Shown: positions 35,166 through 44,363 of the stretch, in pieces
Layout of the letters: every line of letters begins with the position of its first letter
Numbering within the stretch: position 1 is the stretch's first letter
Translations under genes and position numbers: made by a program
DNA from: JACJYM01 sp965230495
GTDB lineage: Bacteria > Bacteroidota > Bacteroidia > Chitinophagales > Saprospiraceae
Assembly (NCBI GenBank): GCA_965230495.1
Contig: OZ246004.1
Span: 868,001-932,000 of the forward strand
Reading direction: 5' to 3'
DNA length: 64,000 nt
Notes under the pieces: generated by a model
Seen by the model: the letters and a program-made list of their open reading frames with translations, nothing else
The model's database searches: none
Told to the model about the DNA's origin: nothing

Positions 35166-35829
35166 CAAAATCTACATAAATAATAGTTTAATTGAACTCA
35201 AAGATTCTAATCAAGTATTGAGTCCAGAATTTAACAATACTCCTTATACATTGGTGTCTCAATATTTAGGTAAAAAAAAGAATTTATCTAATTATATTGA
35301 TTTATGTGAAAAGTCTCCTAAATCAAATGTAATTCTTTTACATGCAGAGGATTTAGAAATTCTAAGACAAGATTTTTTTAGTCTTTACCAACTTGTAACG
35401 GCATGTGGAGGACTTGTTATCAATGAATTTTCAGAAATATTATTTATATATCGAAGAGGTTTTTGGGATCTTCCGAAAGGAAAAGCTGAAAAAGGAGAAA
35501 CTAAGAAAGAGACTGCTATTAGGGAGGTAATTGAAGAAACAGGGCTACAAAATACTGAGATACTTAAAAAAATTAATATAACATATCATACTTATAAATC
35601 TTCAAGGCAAAGAATGATAAAAGTATCACACTGGTATCTTATGTTTTCGGTTAAACAACCACTTATCCCACAAACTAAGGAAGATATAGAAGAAGCGGAA
35701 TGGCTTTCGTTAGGGGATTTTTATAGGTTTAAAACACCTGTTTTTTCTAGTATTTATGAAGTGTTGGATAAATATCATGAATTGCTGTTAAAGAAGAAAA
35801 TATTAAAAATTGGAAATGAATCTCTTTAA
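35161..35829 (+). CDS. NUDIX hydrolase
   Basis: A 222-residue protein with a complete Nudix box from Gly107 to Leu129 (GKAEKGETKKETAIREVIEE core), so it should hydrolyse a nucleoside diphosphate linked to another group. The N-terminal 80 residues are an extra domain with no known motif. I start at the ATG 35,161 (MYKIYINNSL) rather than at 35,101, because the longer form would overlap the beginning of pyrE and adds an unlikely hydrophobic stretch. The 3' end overlaps the TonB receptor gene by 14 bases. Confidence 0.87.
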   Translation: MYKIYINNSLIELKDSNQVLSPEFNNTPYTLVSQYLGKKKNLSNYIDLCEKSPKSNVILLHAEDLEILRQDFFSLYQLVTACGGLVINEFSEILFIYRRGFWDLPKGKAEKGETKKETAIREVIEETGLQNTEILKKINITYHTYKSSRQRMIKVSHWYLMFSVKQPLIPQTKEDIEEAEWLSLGDFYRFKTPVFSSIYEVLDKYHELLLKKKILKIGNESL

Positions 35830-38107
35830 AGGAAATAGGTTGTTTCGTATGACTAGATTTCTGTTATTAGTATTGATAGTTTGTTTATCCTCTGTAATAG
35901 AAGCCCAGATAAGCGTGAAAATTGTGGAGGAAGGATCTCAAGAGCCCTTGATCGGAGCAACAATTCTATGTAAGAATTATATAGGATATTCAGATGTTTC
36001 AGGGGTAGCAATTATGAAAGAGAGTTGTGACACCATCCAGATTTCTTTTGTAGGTTATGTAACTAAGACGGTTATAAGAGAAGATATTGCAAAAAGAGAC
36101 AATTTTATTGTTGAATTAAGTCAAGAGTTTTATGATTTTGATGTATTAACCGTGACGGCATCCCGATTTGAAAAACGCCTTAGTGAGAATTCGGTATCAG
36201 TCGAAGTATTGAAACCTGAGGTTATTGAAAATAGTAATTCTATAAATATTGAAGATGCACTTGATAAAATGCCAGGTGTACAAATGTTAGATGGTCAAGC
36301 TAATATCAGAGGAGGTAGTGGATATTCTTATGGTGCGGGTAGTAGAGTAATGTTGCTTCTCGATGATATTCCAGCATTGCAGGCGGATACAGGCTTCCCC
36401 AATTGGGGAGATATGCCCGTGGAAGCAGTTGGTCAGGTAGAAATTATCAAAGGAGCTTCTAGTGCTTTATATGGTTCTGCAGCACTTAATGGAATTATCA
36501 ACCTTAAGCGAACATTTGCGGAGGAAGCCCCGGAAACAAAACTATCTGCTTCTTATTTGGAATATTTGTCTCCTAATCGGGAGGATGCGAAGTGGTGGGA
36601 TACACGTAGATATCAGCTTAATTTCAATGCAATCCATAAACAGAAAATTGAGAGATTAGATTTAATTGTTCATGGTATGTACAACGAGTTAGAAAGTTAT
36701 AACGATTCTACTTTTTCTGAAAGATATAGGTTGGGAACAAACTTGAGATACCGAATTTCGGACAACTGGTTGTTGGGAACAAATATTCTTATAAATAAAG
36801 ATGAAAAAAGTGATTTTTTCCTTTGGTCTGATAGCAGATCAGGTGTATACAGGCCTTTTGATGGAAGTATTTCAAGGGGAGATAATCTGAGATATATGAT
36901 CGATCCTTACATTCAATATGTGACAGATGGTGGAACCAAACATAAGTTACAGAGCAGATATCATTATATTGATAATAAGAATAATAACAATCAGGCAAAT
37001 ACAACAAAGGCTAAGTATGTTGAGTATTCCATATCAAAGGAACTCAGTAGAATGAATACCTCGATTACATCTGGAATTGCGTTTCAGGATATAGGTACAG
37101 AGTCACAATTGCTTGGAGATTACAATTTCGATTCTCAAGTTCTCGGAATATATACGCAGCTGGATAAAAAAATAAATGATAAAATAACATTATCGGCAGG
37201 ATCTAGATATGAATATATTAATCAAAATGGCCCGGAGTTTTATCGAGGAGATACTATTCCAGGAGGTAATGTTAGTGATAGTGATTTAATTTTTAGGTTT
37301 GGTGTAAATGCTCAAATCCTTGATTATACTTTTCTTCGGGCTTCTTACGGGGAAGGCTATCGTTACCCCACATTAACAGAAAGATATGTTAGTACAACCT
37401 TTGCTTCTTTCCAAATATTTCCGAACCCTTTAATTCAAGCAGAAAGAGGAATAAGCTATGAATTAGGAGTAAAGCAGGGTATTAAGTTTTTAGGATTTAA
37501 GGTCTTTCTTGATTTTGCTTTTTTTAGCTCTAGATATGAGGATATGATAGAATTTACTTTCATTTTTGAAGGTACGGATATAGGGTTTAAACCATTCAAT
37601 ATTGGAGACACAAGAATCAATGGATTTGAGTTAGGGTTGTTACTGAATCACTCCTTTAATAAGCGTCTTAGTGCTGATATTTTTGGAGGATATACCTATT
37701 TAGATCCCATTTATACCAATTTTGATGAAAACCCCAGTATTTCCGAATCTTTGTCTACCGATCAAAATATTCTAAAATATAGATCGAGGCATACTTACAA
37801 GATGGATCTTCAGTTCAATTTTTTTCAATTTGCAATAGGAGGATCTCTAAGATATGCAAGCCACGTAGAAAATGTAGATAAGGCATTTGAAGAAGTATTT
37901 GGTGTTGATAATTTTGAAATTAAGAGGTTCAGAAGAATGAATGATAGTGGTTATCATCTTTTAGATGGTAGAATTTCTTATCTTTTTAGAAACAATTATA
38001 AGATAGCTTTTTTGATGAACAATATTTTAAATCAGGAATATTCTTTGAGACCTGGACTTTTAGAAGCCCCTCGAAATGTCGCGGTTCGTCTGGATTTGGT
38101 ATTTTGA
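35816..38107 (+). CDS. TonB-dependent outer-membrane receptor
   Basis: A 763-residue receptor with a signal peptide around TRFLLLVLIVCLSSVIEAQ and a carboxypeptidase-regulatory-like domain at about 25-100 (EEGSQEPLIGATILCKNY). The plug domain follows at about 105-230 (DVLTVTASRFEKRLSEN, MPGVQMLDGQANIRGG, VEIIKGASSALYGSAALNG). A 22-strand barrel ends at the C-terminal NVAVRLDLVF. The plug motifs fit vitamin B12/siderophore-like receptors rather than the SusC branch, and no susD is adjacent; the ligand is unknown. Start alternatives are ATG 35,816 or ATG 35,849, which gives a shorter, more typical signal peptide. Confidence 0.92.
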   Translation: MNLFKGNRLFRMTRFLLLVLIVCLSSVIEAQISVKIVEEGSQEPLIGATILCKNYIGYSDVSGVAIMKESCDTIQISFVGYVTKTVIREDIAKRDNFIVELSQEFYDFDVLTVTASRFEKRLSENSVSVEVLKPEVIENSNSINIEDALDKMPGVQMLDGQANIRGGSGYSYGAGSRVMLLLDDIPALQADTGFPNWGDMPVEAVGQVEIIKGASSALYGSAALNGIINLKRTFAEEAPETKLSASYLEYLSPNREDAKWWDTRRYQLNFNAIHKQKIERLDLIVHGMYNELESYNDSTFSERYRLGTNLRYRISDNWLLGTNILINKDEKSDFFLWSDSRSGVYRPFDGSISRGDNLRYMIDPYIQYVTDGGTKHKLQSRYHYIDNKNNNNQANTTKAKYVEYSISKELSRMNTSITSGIAFQDIGTESQLLGDYNFDSQVLGIYTQLDKKINDKITLSAGSRYEYINQNGPEFYRGDTIPGGNVSDSDLIFRFGVNAQILDYTFLRASYGEGYRYPTLTERYVSTTFASFQIFPNPLIQAERGISYELGVKQGIKFLGFKVFLDFAFFSSRYEDMIEFTFIFEGTDIGFKPFNIGDTRINGFELGLLLNHSFNKRLSADIFGGYTYLDPIYTNFDENPSISESLSTDQNILKYRSRHTYKMDLQFNFFQFAIGGSLRYASHVENVDKAFEEVFGVDNFEIKRFRRMNDSGYHLLDGRISYLFRNNYKIAFLMNNILNQEYSLRPGLLEAPRNVAVRLDLVF

Positions 38108-38280
38108 GAAACTATTTGACTAATATCTCGTTCTTAAGAAAGATATTAAGGATTTGTGGACGAACCTCAAGAAGAGAGTTGTTGATCTAAACATAAATAA
38201 AAATAAAGAAATGAAACGAGCATGTAAAGTCATTATAATGCGAGTTCCATGTGACTATTAAAAACAAAAAATTATAACAC

Positions 38281-39330
38281 ATGAAAATATTTTTTATCTG
38301 TAGTATGGTTCTTAATCTATTAGCGTGTAAAAGTGAAGCAAAGGTCTTGCCGAGTTCTAATGTAAGTTCGGACACTATATTGATTGAAAAGCCAGAGATA
38401 AATAAACCTGAATCAGCCCAAATAATGAAAAAAAATGAGGAAAAGCCTAAACAGGTGAAGACAGTTGAGAGGGAGATTAGTAAGAAATCTACAGAGCATG
38501 AGGCCTCTTTAAAAGTCGACGAAATAATAGAAGATAAGACGAAGACAAAAAGACCTGCTCGAAAGCCTGATGTCAAAGAAATAGAATATCCTGTGACGAA
38601 AGATGAAACTGAAAAAGATGTTAGTAAAGAACTAAAAGTTGAAGATTCTAATGTGTCAAATGAAGAGGTAAAAGAAGAAAAACTTGTACAAACTAAAGGT
38701 ATGCATGACGATTGGAATAGTATGCTGGCAAAATATGTTACTTCTAGTGGATTTGTGGATTATACAAGTTGGAAATCGGATGAAAAAAGATTGGATAAAT
38801 ATCTATCAAAATTAAAAGAAGGAAATTCTGAAGATGATAAAAATGCGGCACTTGCTTTTTGGATAAACACTTACAATGCCTTTACTATTAAGTTAATACT
38901 TGAGAACTATCCTGTCAAAAGTATTATGAACCTTGATAATGGAAAAGTTTGGGATAGACAATGGATAACTATTAAAGGGAAGACATACTCCTTAAATGAT
39001 ATAGAACACAACTTAATCAGACCGAGATTTAAAGATGCACGAATTCATTTTGCGGTAAACTGTGCTGCTAAATCTTGTCCACCGATTCTCAACAAAGCAT
39101 ATACTGCTGAGAATGTTCAAAAACTTTTGAGATCACAGACTAAAAAATTTGTCAATTCAAAGTTTAATGACTTGACCAATAAAGAAATCGTATTGTCTAA
39201 GATATTTGAGTGGTATGCAGAAGACTTCGGAGATATTATTGAATACATAAACAAGTACGCGAATAATGCTGTTGACAAAAACTCTAAAATAAGATATGTA
39301 GACTATGATTGGTCTTTGAACGGCAAATAG
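38281..39330 (+). CDS. DUF547 lipoprotein with charged linker
   Basis: The signal MKIFFICSMVLNLLAC gives a lipid-modified Cys16. Residues 20-140 are a low-complexity Lys/Glu-rich linker (many KE, EKPK and KDETEKD runs). The C-terminal 205 residues are a DUF547 domain (WNSMLAKYVTSSGFVDYTSW, LAFWINTYNAFTIKLI, IEHNLIRPRFKDARIHFAVN, CAAKSCPPI) with the conserved Cys/His residues. DUF547 is of unknown function and frequent in marine Bacteroidota and plants. The long linker suggests a domain held away from the membrane. Confidence 0.85.
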   Translation: MKIFFICSMVLNLLACKSEAKVLPSSNVSSDTILIEKPEINKPESAQIMKKNEEKPKQVKTVEREISKKSTEHEASLKVDEIIEDKTKTKRPARKPDVKEIEYPVTKDETEKDVSKELKVEDSNVSNEEVKEEKLVQTKGMHDDWNSMLAKYVTSSGFVDYTSWKSDEKRLDKYLSKLKEGNSEDDKNAALAFWINTYNAFTIKLILENYPVKSIMNLDNGKVWDRQWITIKGKTYSLNDIEHNLIRPRFKDARIHFAVNCAAKSCPPILNKAYTAENVQKLLRSQTKKFVNSKFNDLTNKEIVLSKIFEWYAEDFGDIIEYINKYANNAVDKNSKIRYVDYDWSLNGK

Positions 39331-39469
39331 TTTTATATTATTTATTAGTATCTTATATATAACATTTATTAATAATATTATGCTTAAAATTGTATTATTG
39401 TAAAATAATGTAATATTAGATTACGTTTAGAGACTTGTTTTAAAGATTTTTTCATTGAATAGAAGATTA

Positions 39470-40579
39470 ATGTCAACCATATTAAAAGTCTGTTTTTCGG
39501 TTTTTTTTATTTCTTTTTCCCTTGTTATCGGTAGTAGTCAAACAAAATTTGTCAATGAATTTTTAAATATTGGAGTAGGGGCTAGAGCACATGGAATGTT
39601 TGGTGCAGTAGCGGCATCATCAAATGATGCTACTGCGGCTTATTGGAACACTGCGGGTTTAACGGAATTACAGTCTCCATTTCAAGTTTCTGCTATGCAT
39701 GCCAATTGGTTTGGTGGATTATCTAACTATGATTACATATCGATTGCGAAAAAATTTAATGCTGAGAAAAAATCTGTAGGGGCATTAACCGTAATTCGAA
39801 TGGCAATTGATAATATTCCTAATACTCTTAATTTAGTTCAACCTGATGGAAGTATTGATTACGATAGAGTAAAGGAATTTTCTGCCGCAGATTATGGTTT
39901 TTTATTTTCATATGCACGGGCATTATCAGATGATGGTAGTTTGTCAATAGGTTTTAATGCTAAAATAATACATCGAACAATTGGAGATTTTGGAACTGCA
40001 TGGGGATTTGGAGGAGATGCTTCTCTTCGATGGAGAAAGAATAATCTTGCTTTTGCAGTTACCGCCCGAGATATTACAACAACAGTAAATGCTTGGTCAT
40101 TTAGCTTGAGTGACGAAGAAAAGGATGTTTTCGCCGCAACAGGTAATGATATTCCGGTGAGTACATCTGAAGTAAATTTACCACGAGTAATTTTAGGGGG
40201 AGCTTACAAGACACAGTTTAGTGATTTCTCTTTATTAACAGAGTTGGATATTAATTTTTCTACTAATGGTACTGAAGCAGGAGTATTTTCAAGAGATAGG
40301 TTCAGTGCAGATCCAGCTGTTGGGCTGGAGGTAGGGTATTTGGATAAGGTATTTATACGAGCTGGGGCAGGTAATTTTCAAAGAGTTATAAATAATATCA
40401 ATGCTTCGGAGGCTGAATTCGAGTTTCAACCAAATATAGGCCTCGGACTTGTTTTAGGAAGGTTAAAGGTTGACTATGCACTTGCTAATGTTGGAGGGTC
40501 AAGTGGTGTTTTGGAATCACATATATTTTCTTTGACGCTAGACTTTAATTCTCGAAGAAAGAGTACGGAGGTAAATTAA
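39470..40579 (+). CDS. PorV/PorQ family outer-membrane protein
   Basis: After a signal peptide (SVFFISFSLVIGSSQT) the mature protein opens with KFVNEFLNIGVGARAHGMFG and GAVAASSNDATAAYWNTAGL, the usual PorV/PorQ/UPF0164 start of a FadL-like barrel. These 14-strand barrels serve the type IX secretion system or related export in Bacteroidota. The terminal strand GVLESHIFSLTLDF is consistent. Start at the ATG 39,470; a TTG 15 bases upstream is in frame but adds only MNRRL. Whether this copy is PorV itself or a paralogue cannot be decided here. Confidence 0.75.
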   Translation: MSTILKVCFSVFFISFSLVIGSSQTKFVNEFLNIGVGARAHGMFGAVAASSNDATAAYWNTAGLTELQSPFQVSAMHANWFGGLSNYDYISIAKKFNAEKKSVGALTVIRMAIDNIPNTLNLVQPDGSIDYDRVKEFSAADYGFLFSYARALSDDGSLSIGFNAKIIHRTIGDFGTAWGFGGDASLRWRKNNLAFAVTARDITTTVNAWSFSLSDEEKDVFAATGNDIPVSTSEVNLPRVILGGAYKTQFSDFSLLTELDINFSTNGTEAGVFSRDRFSADPAVGLEVGYLDKVFIRAGAGNFQRVINNINASEAEFEFQPNIGLGLVLGRLKVDYALANVGGSSGVLESHIFSLTLDFNSRRKSTEVN

Positions 40580-40588
40580 GCTATATTT

Positions 40589-41677
40589 TCAATCTTCAAG
40601 TATAAAAAAATTATCACAATCTATAGAAAGAGATACAAGTCTATCGCTGCTTCTATCTAGTTTGTGATACAAGTCATAGGAAATATTTGTGTGTACTATT
40701 TTTCCTGTTGTATTAAGTTTTATCAATACATTAATGCTATCAATTTTTCTTATAAAGGAAATTATTTCACCATACATTAGAATATTTGAAGTACTGCCTA
40801 CTTTATCTTCATGAGATATTAACCTTATATGTTCCTTCCTTATTCCGATACAAATATTGTCACTAATATTGTAAGAGTTTCCTTTATCTGTATTGAGATG
40901 TACTTCTTGATCTACATCCTTTAAGTAAATGTGCAGTTTAGAATTATTTATAGTCTTAATAGTAGCAGAAAAAAAATTCTTTATTCCAACGAATTTGGCT
41001 ACCTTAATTTTTTGAGGCCTAAAGAATAAGTTATCTATAGTATCAGTTTCCAAAATTTCACCCTTTTCAATTATACTTATCGTGTCAGAAAGTGAAAAAG
41101 AATCGTTTAAATCATGAGAAACAAGTATAGTAGTTATATCTAATTCATTGTGGATTTGTTTAAGTGTCGTTAAGAGATTTTCTTTTGTAGAATCATTGAC
41201 TGCAGAGAAAGGTTCATCAAGGATTAATAATTTGTTTTTCGGCATTAAAGCTCTGATAAGAGCGACTCTTTGCTTTTCTCCTCCACTTAAATTACCTGTT
41301 TTCCTAGTGAGTAAATTACCAATATCAGCGACTTCGACTAAGTGATCAAAAAGTCTTTGGTCAAAAGATTTGCTACTATTTACTTTTGTGAAGTATTTTA
41401 TATTTTCGATGACGTTAAGATGGGGGAATAATGCAAAGTCTTGTGGCACATAAGAGATGCTCCTTCTCTCGGTAGGTAAATTTGATATGTCGATATTATC
41501 AATGAATATCTTCCCTGAAGTAATCTTTACCAATCCCAGAATGGATTCCATCAGGAGTGTTTTGCCGCTTCCTGTAAAACCTGCAATTGTGTGAATAGAG
41601 TTTTTTTCTACTTTAAAAGAAACATTAGAGAGTGAAAATTTGCCTATGTCTGTATGTAGTTTATGAATTTTAAGCAT
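40589..41677 (-). CDS. ABC transporter ATPase, molybdate/tungstate type (ModC-like)
   Basis: A 362-residue ATPase with Walker A GFTGSGKTLLME near residue 37, the ABC signature LSGGEKQRVALIRAL, Walker B LLILDEPFSAV and the H-loop VSHDL. A C-terminal TOBE-like regulatory region follows (about 235-362: FVGIKNFFSATIKTI, CIGIRKEHIRLIS), as in ModC/CysA. Its start overlaps the permease gene by 8 bases. It ends tail to tail with the PorV-like gene, 9 bases apart. Confidence 0.85.
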   Translation of the reverse strand: MLKIHKLHTDIGKFSLSNVSFKVEKNSIHTIAGFTGSGKTLLMESILGLVKITSGKIFIDNIDISNLPTERRSISYVPQDFALFPHLNVIENIKYFTKVNSSKSFDQRLFDHLVEVADIGNLLTRKTGNLSGGEKQRVALIRALMPKNKLLILDEPFSAVNDSTKENLLTTLKQIHNELDITTILVSHDLNDSFSLSDTISIIEKGEILETDTIDNLFFRPQKIKVAKFVGIKNFFSATIKTINNSKLHIYLKDVDQEVHLNTDKGNSYNISDNICIGIRKEHIRLISHEDKVGSTSNILMYGEIISFIRKIDSINVLIKLNTTGKIVHTNISYDLYHKLDRSSDRLVSLSIDCDNFFILED

Positions 41678-42440
41678 AATTCAATCTTCTTGTAAATAAC
41701 CTAGAAAGAGCTAAAAGACTTATTCCAGCCGAAAGAAGAATGAGAATCATAACCATACTACCCTGAATATCAGCACCAGCTAGCTTCATGTAGACAGAGG
41801 TTGGAACCGTTTCCGTTTGAAACGACATAGTACCTGCCACTGTAAAAGTAGCTCCAAATTCGCCGAAGGCCTTTGCCCAAGTTAAAATAAACGCTGACAA
41901 AATTCCACGTCCAGCTAATGGCAAAGTAATTGTTTTGAATGATGAATACTTGGAGGCCCCAAGTGTTCTGGCCACATCTTCATAACGTTTTGGAATTTCA
42001 TCTATGGTCGTTTTAATCATTCTGGTGGCGATGCCTAGAATAGTCACAAATTGAGCCATTATGATACCCCAGAAGGCGAATACCACATTGCCAATATTTT
42101 CCTGAAACCAATTACCAAAGGGCTGACTAAAGAAAATTACAATAAGAGCTCCTAATGCCGCAGGGGAGATAATTATGGGTATTTCTAAAAGTACATCAAT
42201 AACATTCTTACCTATAAAAGAATATCTTGATAAAGCATAACCAGCTGGAATAGCAATAATTAATGCCAATAGAGTAGATAGGCTTGCGGTTAACAGACTT
42301 AATTTAACAGAGAAGAGTGTTCTTTCGGAAAATATTGATTGAACAAAATGATTTAAGTCAAAATAATAAAAAGCACTGCTAATAAGAGCTAGATATATCA
42401 TTAGAATAATAAAGCAGAAGAAAACTGTTGCCTTTTTCAT
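41670..42440 (-). CDS. ABC transporter permease, molybdate/tungstate type (ModB-like)
   Basis: A 256-residue permease with about six membrane helices and the EAA loop region RYEDVARTLGASKYSSFKTITLP without its first residue, typical of the ModB/CysT family. It partners the ATPase and binding protein on either side. I start at the ATG 42,440 (MKKATVFFC), six bases after the binding-protein stop. An in-frame ATG at 42,461 would overlap that gene by 16 bases and is also possible. Confidence 0.85.
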   Translation of the reverse strand: MKKATVFFCFIILMIYLALISSAFYYFDLNHFVQSIFSERTLFSVKLSLLTASLSTLLALIIAIPAGYALSRYSFIGKNVIDVLLEIPIIISPAALGALIVIFFSQPFGNWFQENIGNVVFAFWGIIMAQFVTILGIATRMIKTTIDEIPKRYEDVARTLGASKYSSFKTITLPLAGRGILSAFILTWAKAFGEFGATFTVAGTMSFQTETVPTSVYMKLAGADIQGSMVMILILLSAGISLLALSRLFTRRLNYA

Positions 42441-42445
42441 TACAT

Positions 42446-43288
42446 TTATTTGCTCAACCATCTGGCCGGAAGTTTGTAAGAACCTCCGATAGGTTTTTCT
42501 TTGCCTACATAATTATGTGCTTGGCTGACATCAGAGAAATAATGATATTTCTCGAAGTGCTGCTTTCCTTCTTTTGAGACAACGTAGTTCACAAATCTTT
42601 CGGCATTATCTTTATTTGTGGTCAATTTGCTAATTGAGATTGGAATATAACCCAGTCTGGCAATTTCGTCTTCCTCAAGAGGAATTGACTCAATTTTATT
42701 ATTCCAATGCTCAAATACTCTCCACCCTAAAACAGCATCTACTGACTTTAATGTTATTGCTCCTGCAACCTTAGAACAACTTCCTAAATAGTTGACTAAG
42801 TTATTTTTGAAAAGCATTATCTGATCATTATCGAAACTATTTTCTAATATTTCGACTCCATACAATCCTACACAGACTTGCTCAGGGTTCGCAATTGCGA
42901 CTTTAATTCCTTTTTTAGTTAAATCTTTTAACTGGTAGATATTTTTAGGATTTCCTTTTTGCACATTGATGCTGGGAACCAAATAACAAACTTCCCTAAC
43001 AGACTCTGGGTATACTAATTTTTTTTCAACTGCCAATTCCATAAAATCAGATGACCCCGGGAAATAAATGTCCGCTCGTTTACTGATTATCATTTGACTT
43101 AGTAAAAATCCAGAACCACCGATAACAACTTTGGTTTTGATTCCTGTTTCCCTTTCGAAGCCATTGACCAAATCTTCTATCACCGGTTGGTTAATGGCCC
43201 CCGCGTAAATAAGTAAGCCCTCAGATGTTGTAGAGCAACTGGAAAGGGTAAAAACAAAGAGTACAATATAATGCTTTATACCAACCAT
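42446..43288 (-). CDS. ABC transporter binding lipoprotein, molybdate/tungstate type (ModA-like)
   Basis: The signal MVGIKHYIVLFVFTLSSC gives a lipidated Cys18. The mature domain shows the ModA-like pattern: LLIYAGAINQPVIEDLV, GIKTKVVIGGSGFLLSQM, SKRADIYFPGSSDFME and GAITLKSVDAVLGWRVF. Oxyanion specificity (molybdate, tungstate or another) cannot be read from these motifs. A TTG at 43,306 is in frame, but the ATG 43,288 gives a normal lipoprotein signal and begins 2 bases after the aldolase gene stops. It is the first of three transporter genes. Confidence 0.85.
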   Translation of the reverse strand: MVGIKHYIVLFVFTLSSCSTTSEGLLIYAGAINQPVIEDLVNGFERETGIKTKVVIGGSGFLLSQMIISKRADIYFPGSSDFMELAVEKKLVYPESVREVCYLVPSINVQKGNPKNIYQLKDLTKKGIKVAIANPEQVCVGLYGVEILENSFDNDQIMLFKNNLVNYLGSCSKVAGAITLKSVDAVLGWRVFEHWNNKIESIPLEEDEIARLGYIPISISKLTTNKDNAERFVNYVVSKEGKQHFEKYHYFSDVSQAHNYVGKEKPIGGSYKLPARWLSK

Positions 43289-43289
43289 A

Positions 43290-44312
43290 TTAATTTGACT
43301 TTTCAAAAGAGGAGAGAATCTTTTCTATTGTGATCATGTCCTCGGATGAAATATCTAAATGTAAAACAAATCTGATGGTTTGAGGGCCGAAACCAGAACA
43401 GTTTATTCCTTTATCCTTTAGTCTTGTTTTAAACTCTTCTGCAGTCATGTTTTTTATATCAAAGATTATGATATTTGTTTGGACGGGTCGAATGTTTTCA
43501 ACAAAACCGAGAGAGGAGAGAATTTTAGCGATTTTTTTTGCTCTATCATTGTCAATCTTAAGCCTCGCTACATTGTTTTTTAAAGCAAATAAGCCTGCTG
43601 CGGCCATAAAGCCTGCTTGCCTCATTCCTCCTCCCATAACTTTTCTAAACCTCCTTGCTTTTATTATGTCCATTTTACTACCAATTAATAAAGAACCAAC
43701 GGGAGCTCCTAATCCTTTTGATAAGCATATGGAAATGCTATGGAATATACTCCCAATTTCTAAAGGAGTATCACCTGTCTCTACTAAAGCGTTAAATAGA
43801 CGAGCACCATCTAAATGTAGAATTAACTCATGTTCATTACAGATTTTTCTTATTTCTTCCATTTCAGTTTTTGAGTATATGGTGCCACCAGCTCTATTGA
43901 CAGTGTTTTCCAGAACTACAAGTTTGGAAGCCGGTAACCAATCAAAGGTGGGCTTAACGGCAGCTTCAATTTGTTCAGCAGATAGTTTGCCATTTTTTCC
44001 TTCCAGAGTGTTAATCGCTAATCTTCCATTATATGCATATCCTCCGGTTTCATATTGGTAGATGTGTGAGTTAATATCACATATTACTTCATCTAATGCT
44101 TGTGTATGTACTTGAAGGGCTATTTGATTAGTCATTGTTCCTGAAGGACAATACAGAGCTGCTTCATGGCCGAACATTTCGGCTGCGAATTTTTCTAAAT
44201 CGTTTACTGTCGGATCTTCTTTGAAAACATCGTCACCAACTTCAGCAGCGAACATACTTTGAAGCATAGCCTTTGAAGGTTTGGTGACTGTATCTGAAAT
44301 CAAATTAATCAT
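43290..44312 (-). CDS. ltaE: Low-specificity L-threonine aldolase
   Basis: A 340-residue PLP enzyme of the GntG/LtaE beta-eliminating lyase family that cleaves threonine or allo-threonine to glycine and acetaldehyde. The start is DLISDTVTKP-like (INLISDTVTKPSKAM). Asp168 in LHLDGARLFNA and the Schiff-base Lys199 in CLSKGLGAPVGSL are in place. It precedes the ModABC-like genes by 1 base, so it is the first gene of that operon. It is divergent from tpiA across a 51-base gap. Confidence 0.9.
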   Translation of the reverse strand: MINLISDTVTKPSKAMLQSMFAAEVGDDVFKEDPTVNDLEKFAAEMFGHEAALYCPSGTMTNQIALQVHTQALDEVICDINSHIYQYETGGYAYNGRLAINTLEGKNGKLSAEQIEAAVKPTFDWLPASKLVVLENTVNRAGGTIYSKTEMEEIRKICNEHELILHLDGARLFNALVETGDTPLEIGSIFHSISICLSKGLGAPVGSLLIGSKMDIIKARRFRKVMGGGMRQAGFMAAAGLFALKNNVARLKIDNDRAKKIAKILSSLGFVENIRPVQTNIIIFDIKNMTAEEFKTRLKDKGINCSGFGPQTIRFVLHLDISSEDMITIEKILSSFEKSN

Positions 44313-44340
44313 ATAAAATTTTTTGCTAAATATAGAGTTT

Positions 44341-44349
44341 TATCTTTGC
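44341..44349 (+). promoter_or_regulatory. Promoter -7 element (TATCTTTGC) of tpiA
   Basis: TATCTTTGC matches TAnnTTTG exactly and ends 14 bases before the tpiA ATG at 44,364. The gap to the divergent ltaE is only 51 bases. Confidence 0.65.
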
Positions 44350-44363
44350 GAAAAAAAAGACTG

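Noticed and set aside
38187..38576. A 129-codon frame on the minus strand with hydrophobic product
   Set aside because: It mirrors the Lys/Glu-rich linker of the DUF547 gene, whose complement naturally reads as Phe/Leu/Ser-rich.
43447..44061. A 204-codon frame on the plus strand
   Set aside because: It lies wholly antisense to ltaE, which has intact PLP motifs; composition and lack of any recognisable motif indicate a shadow.
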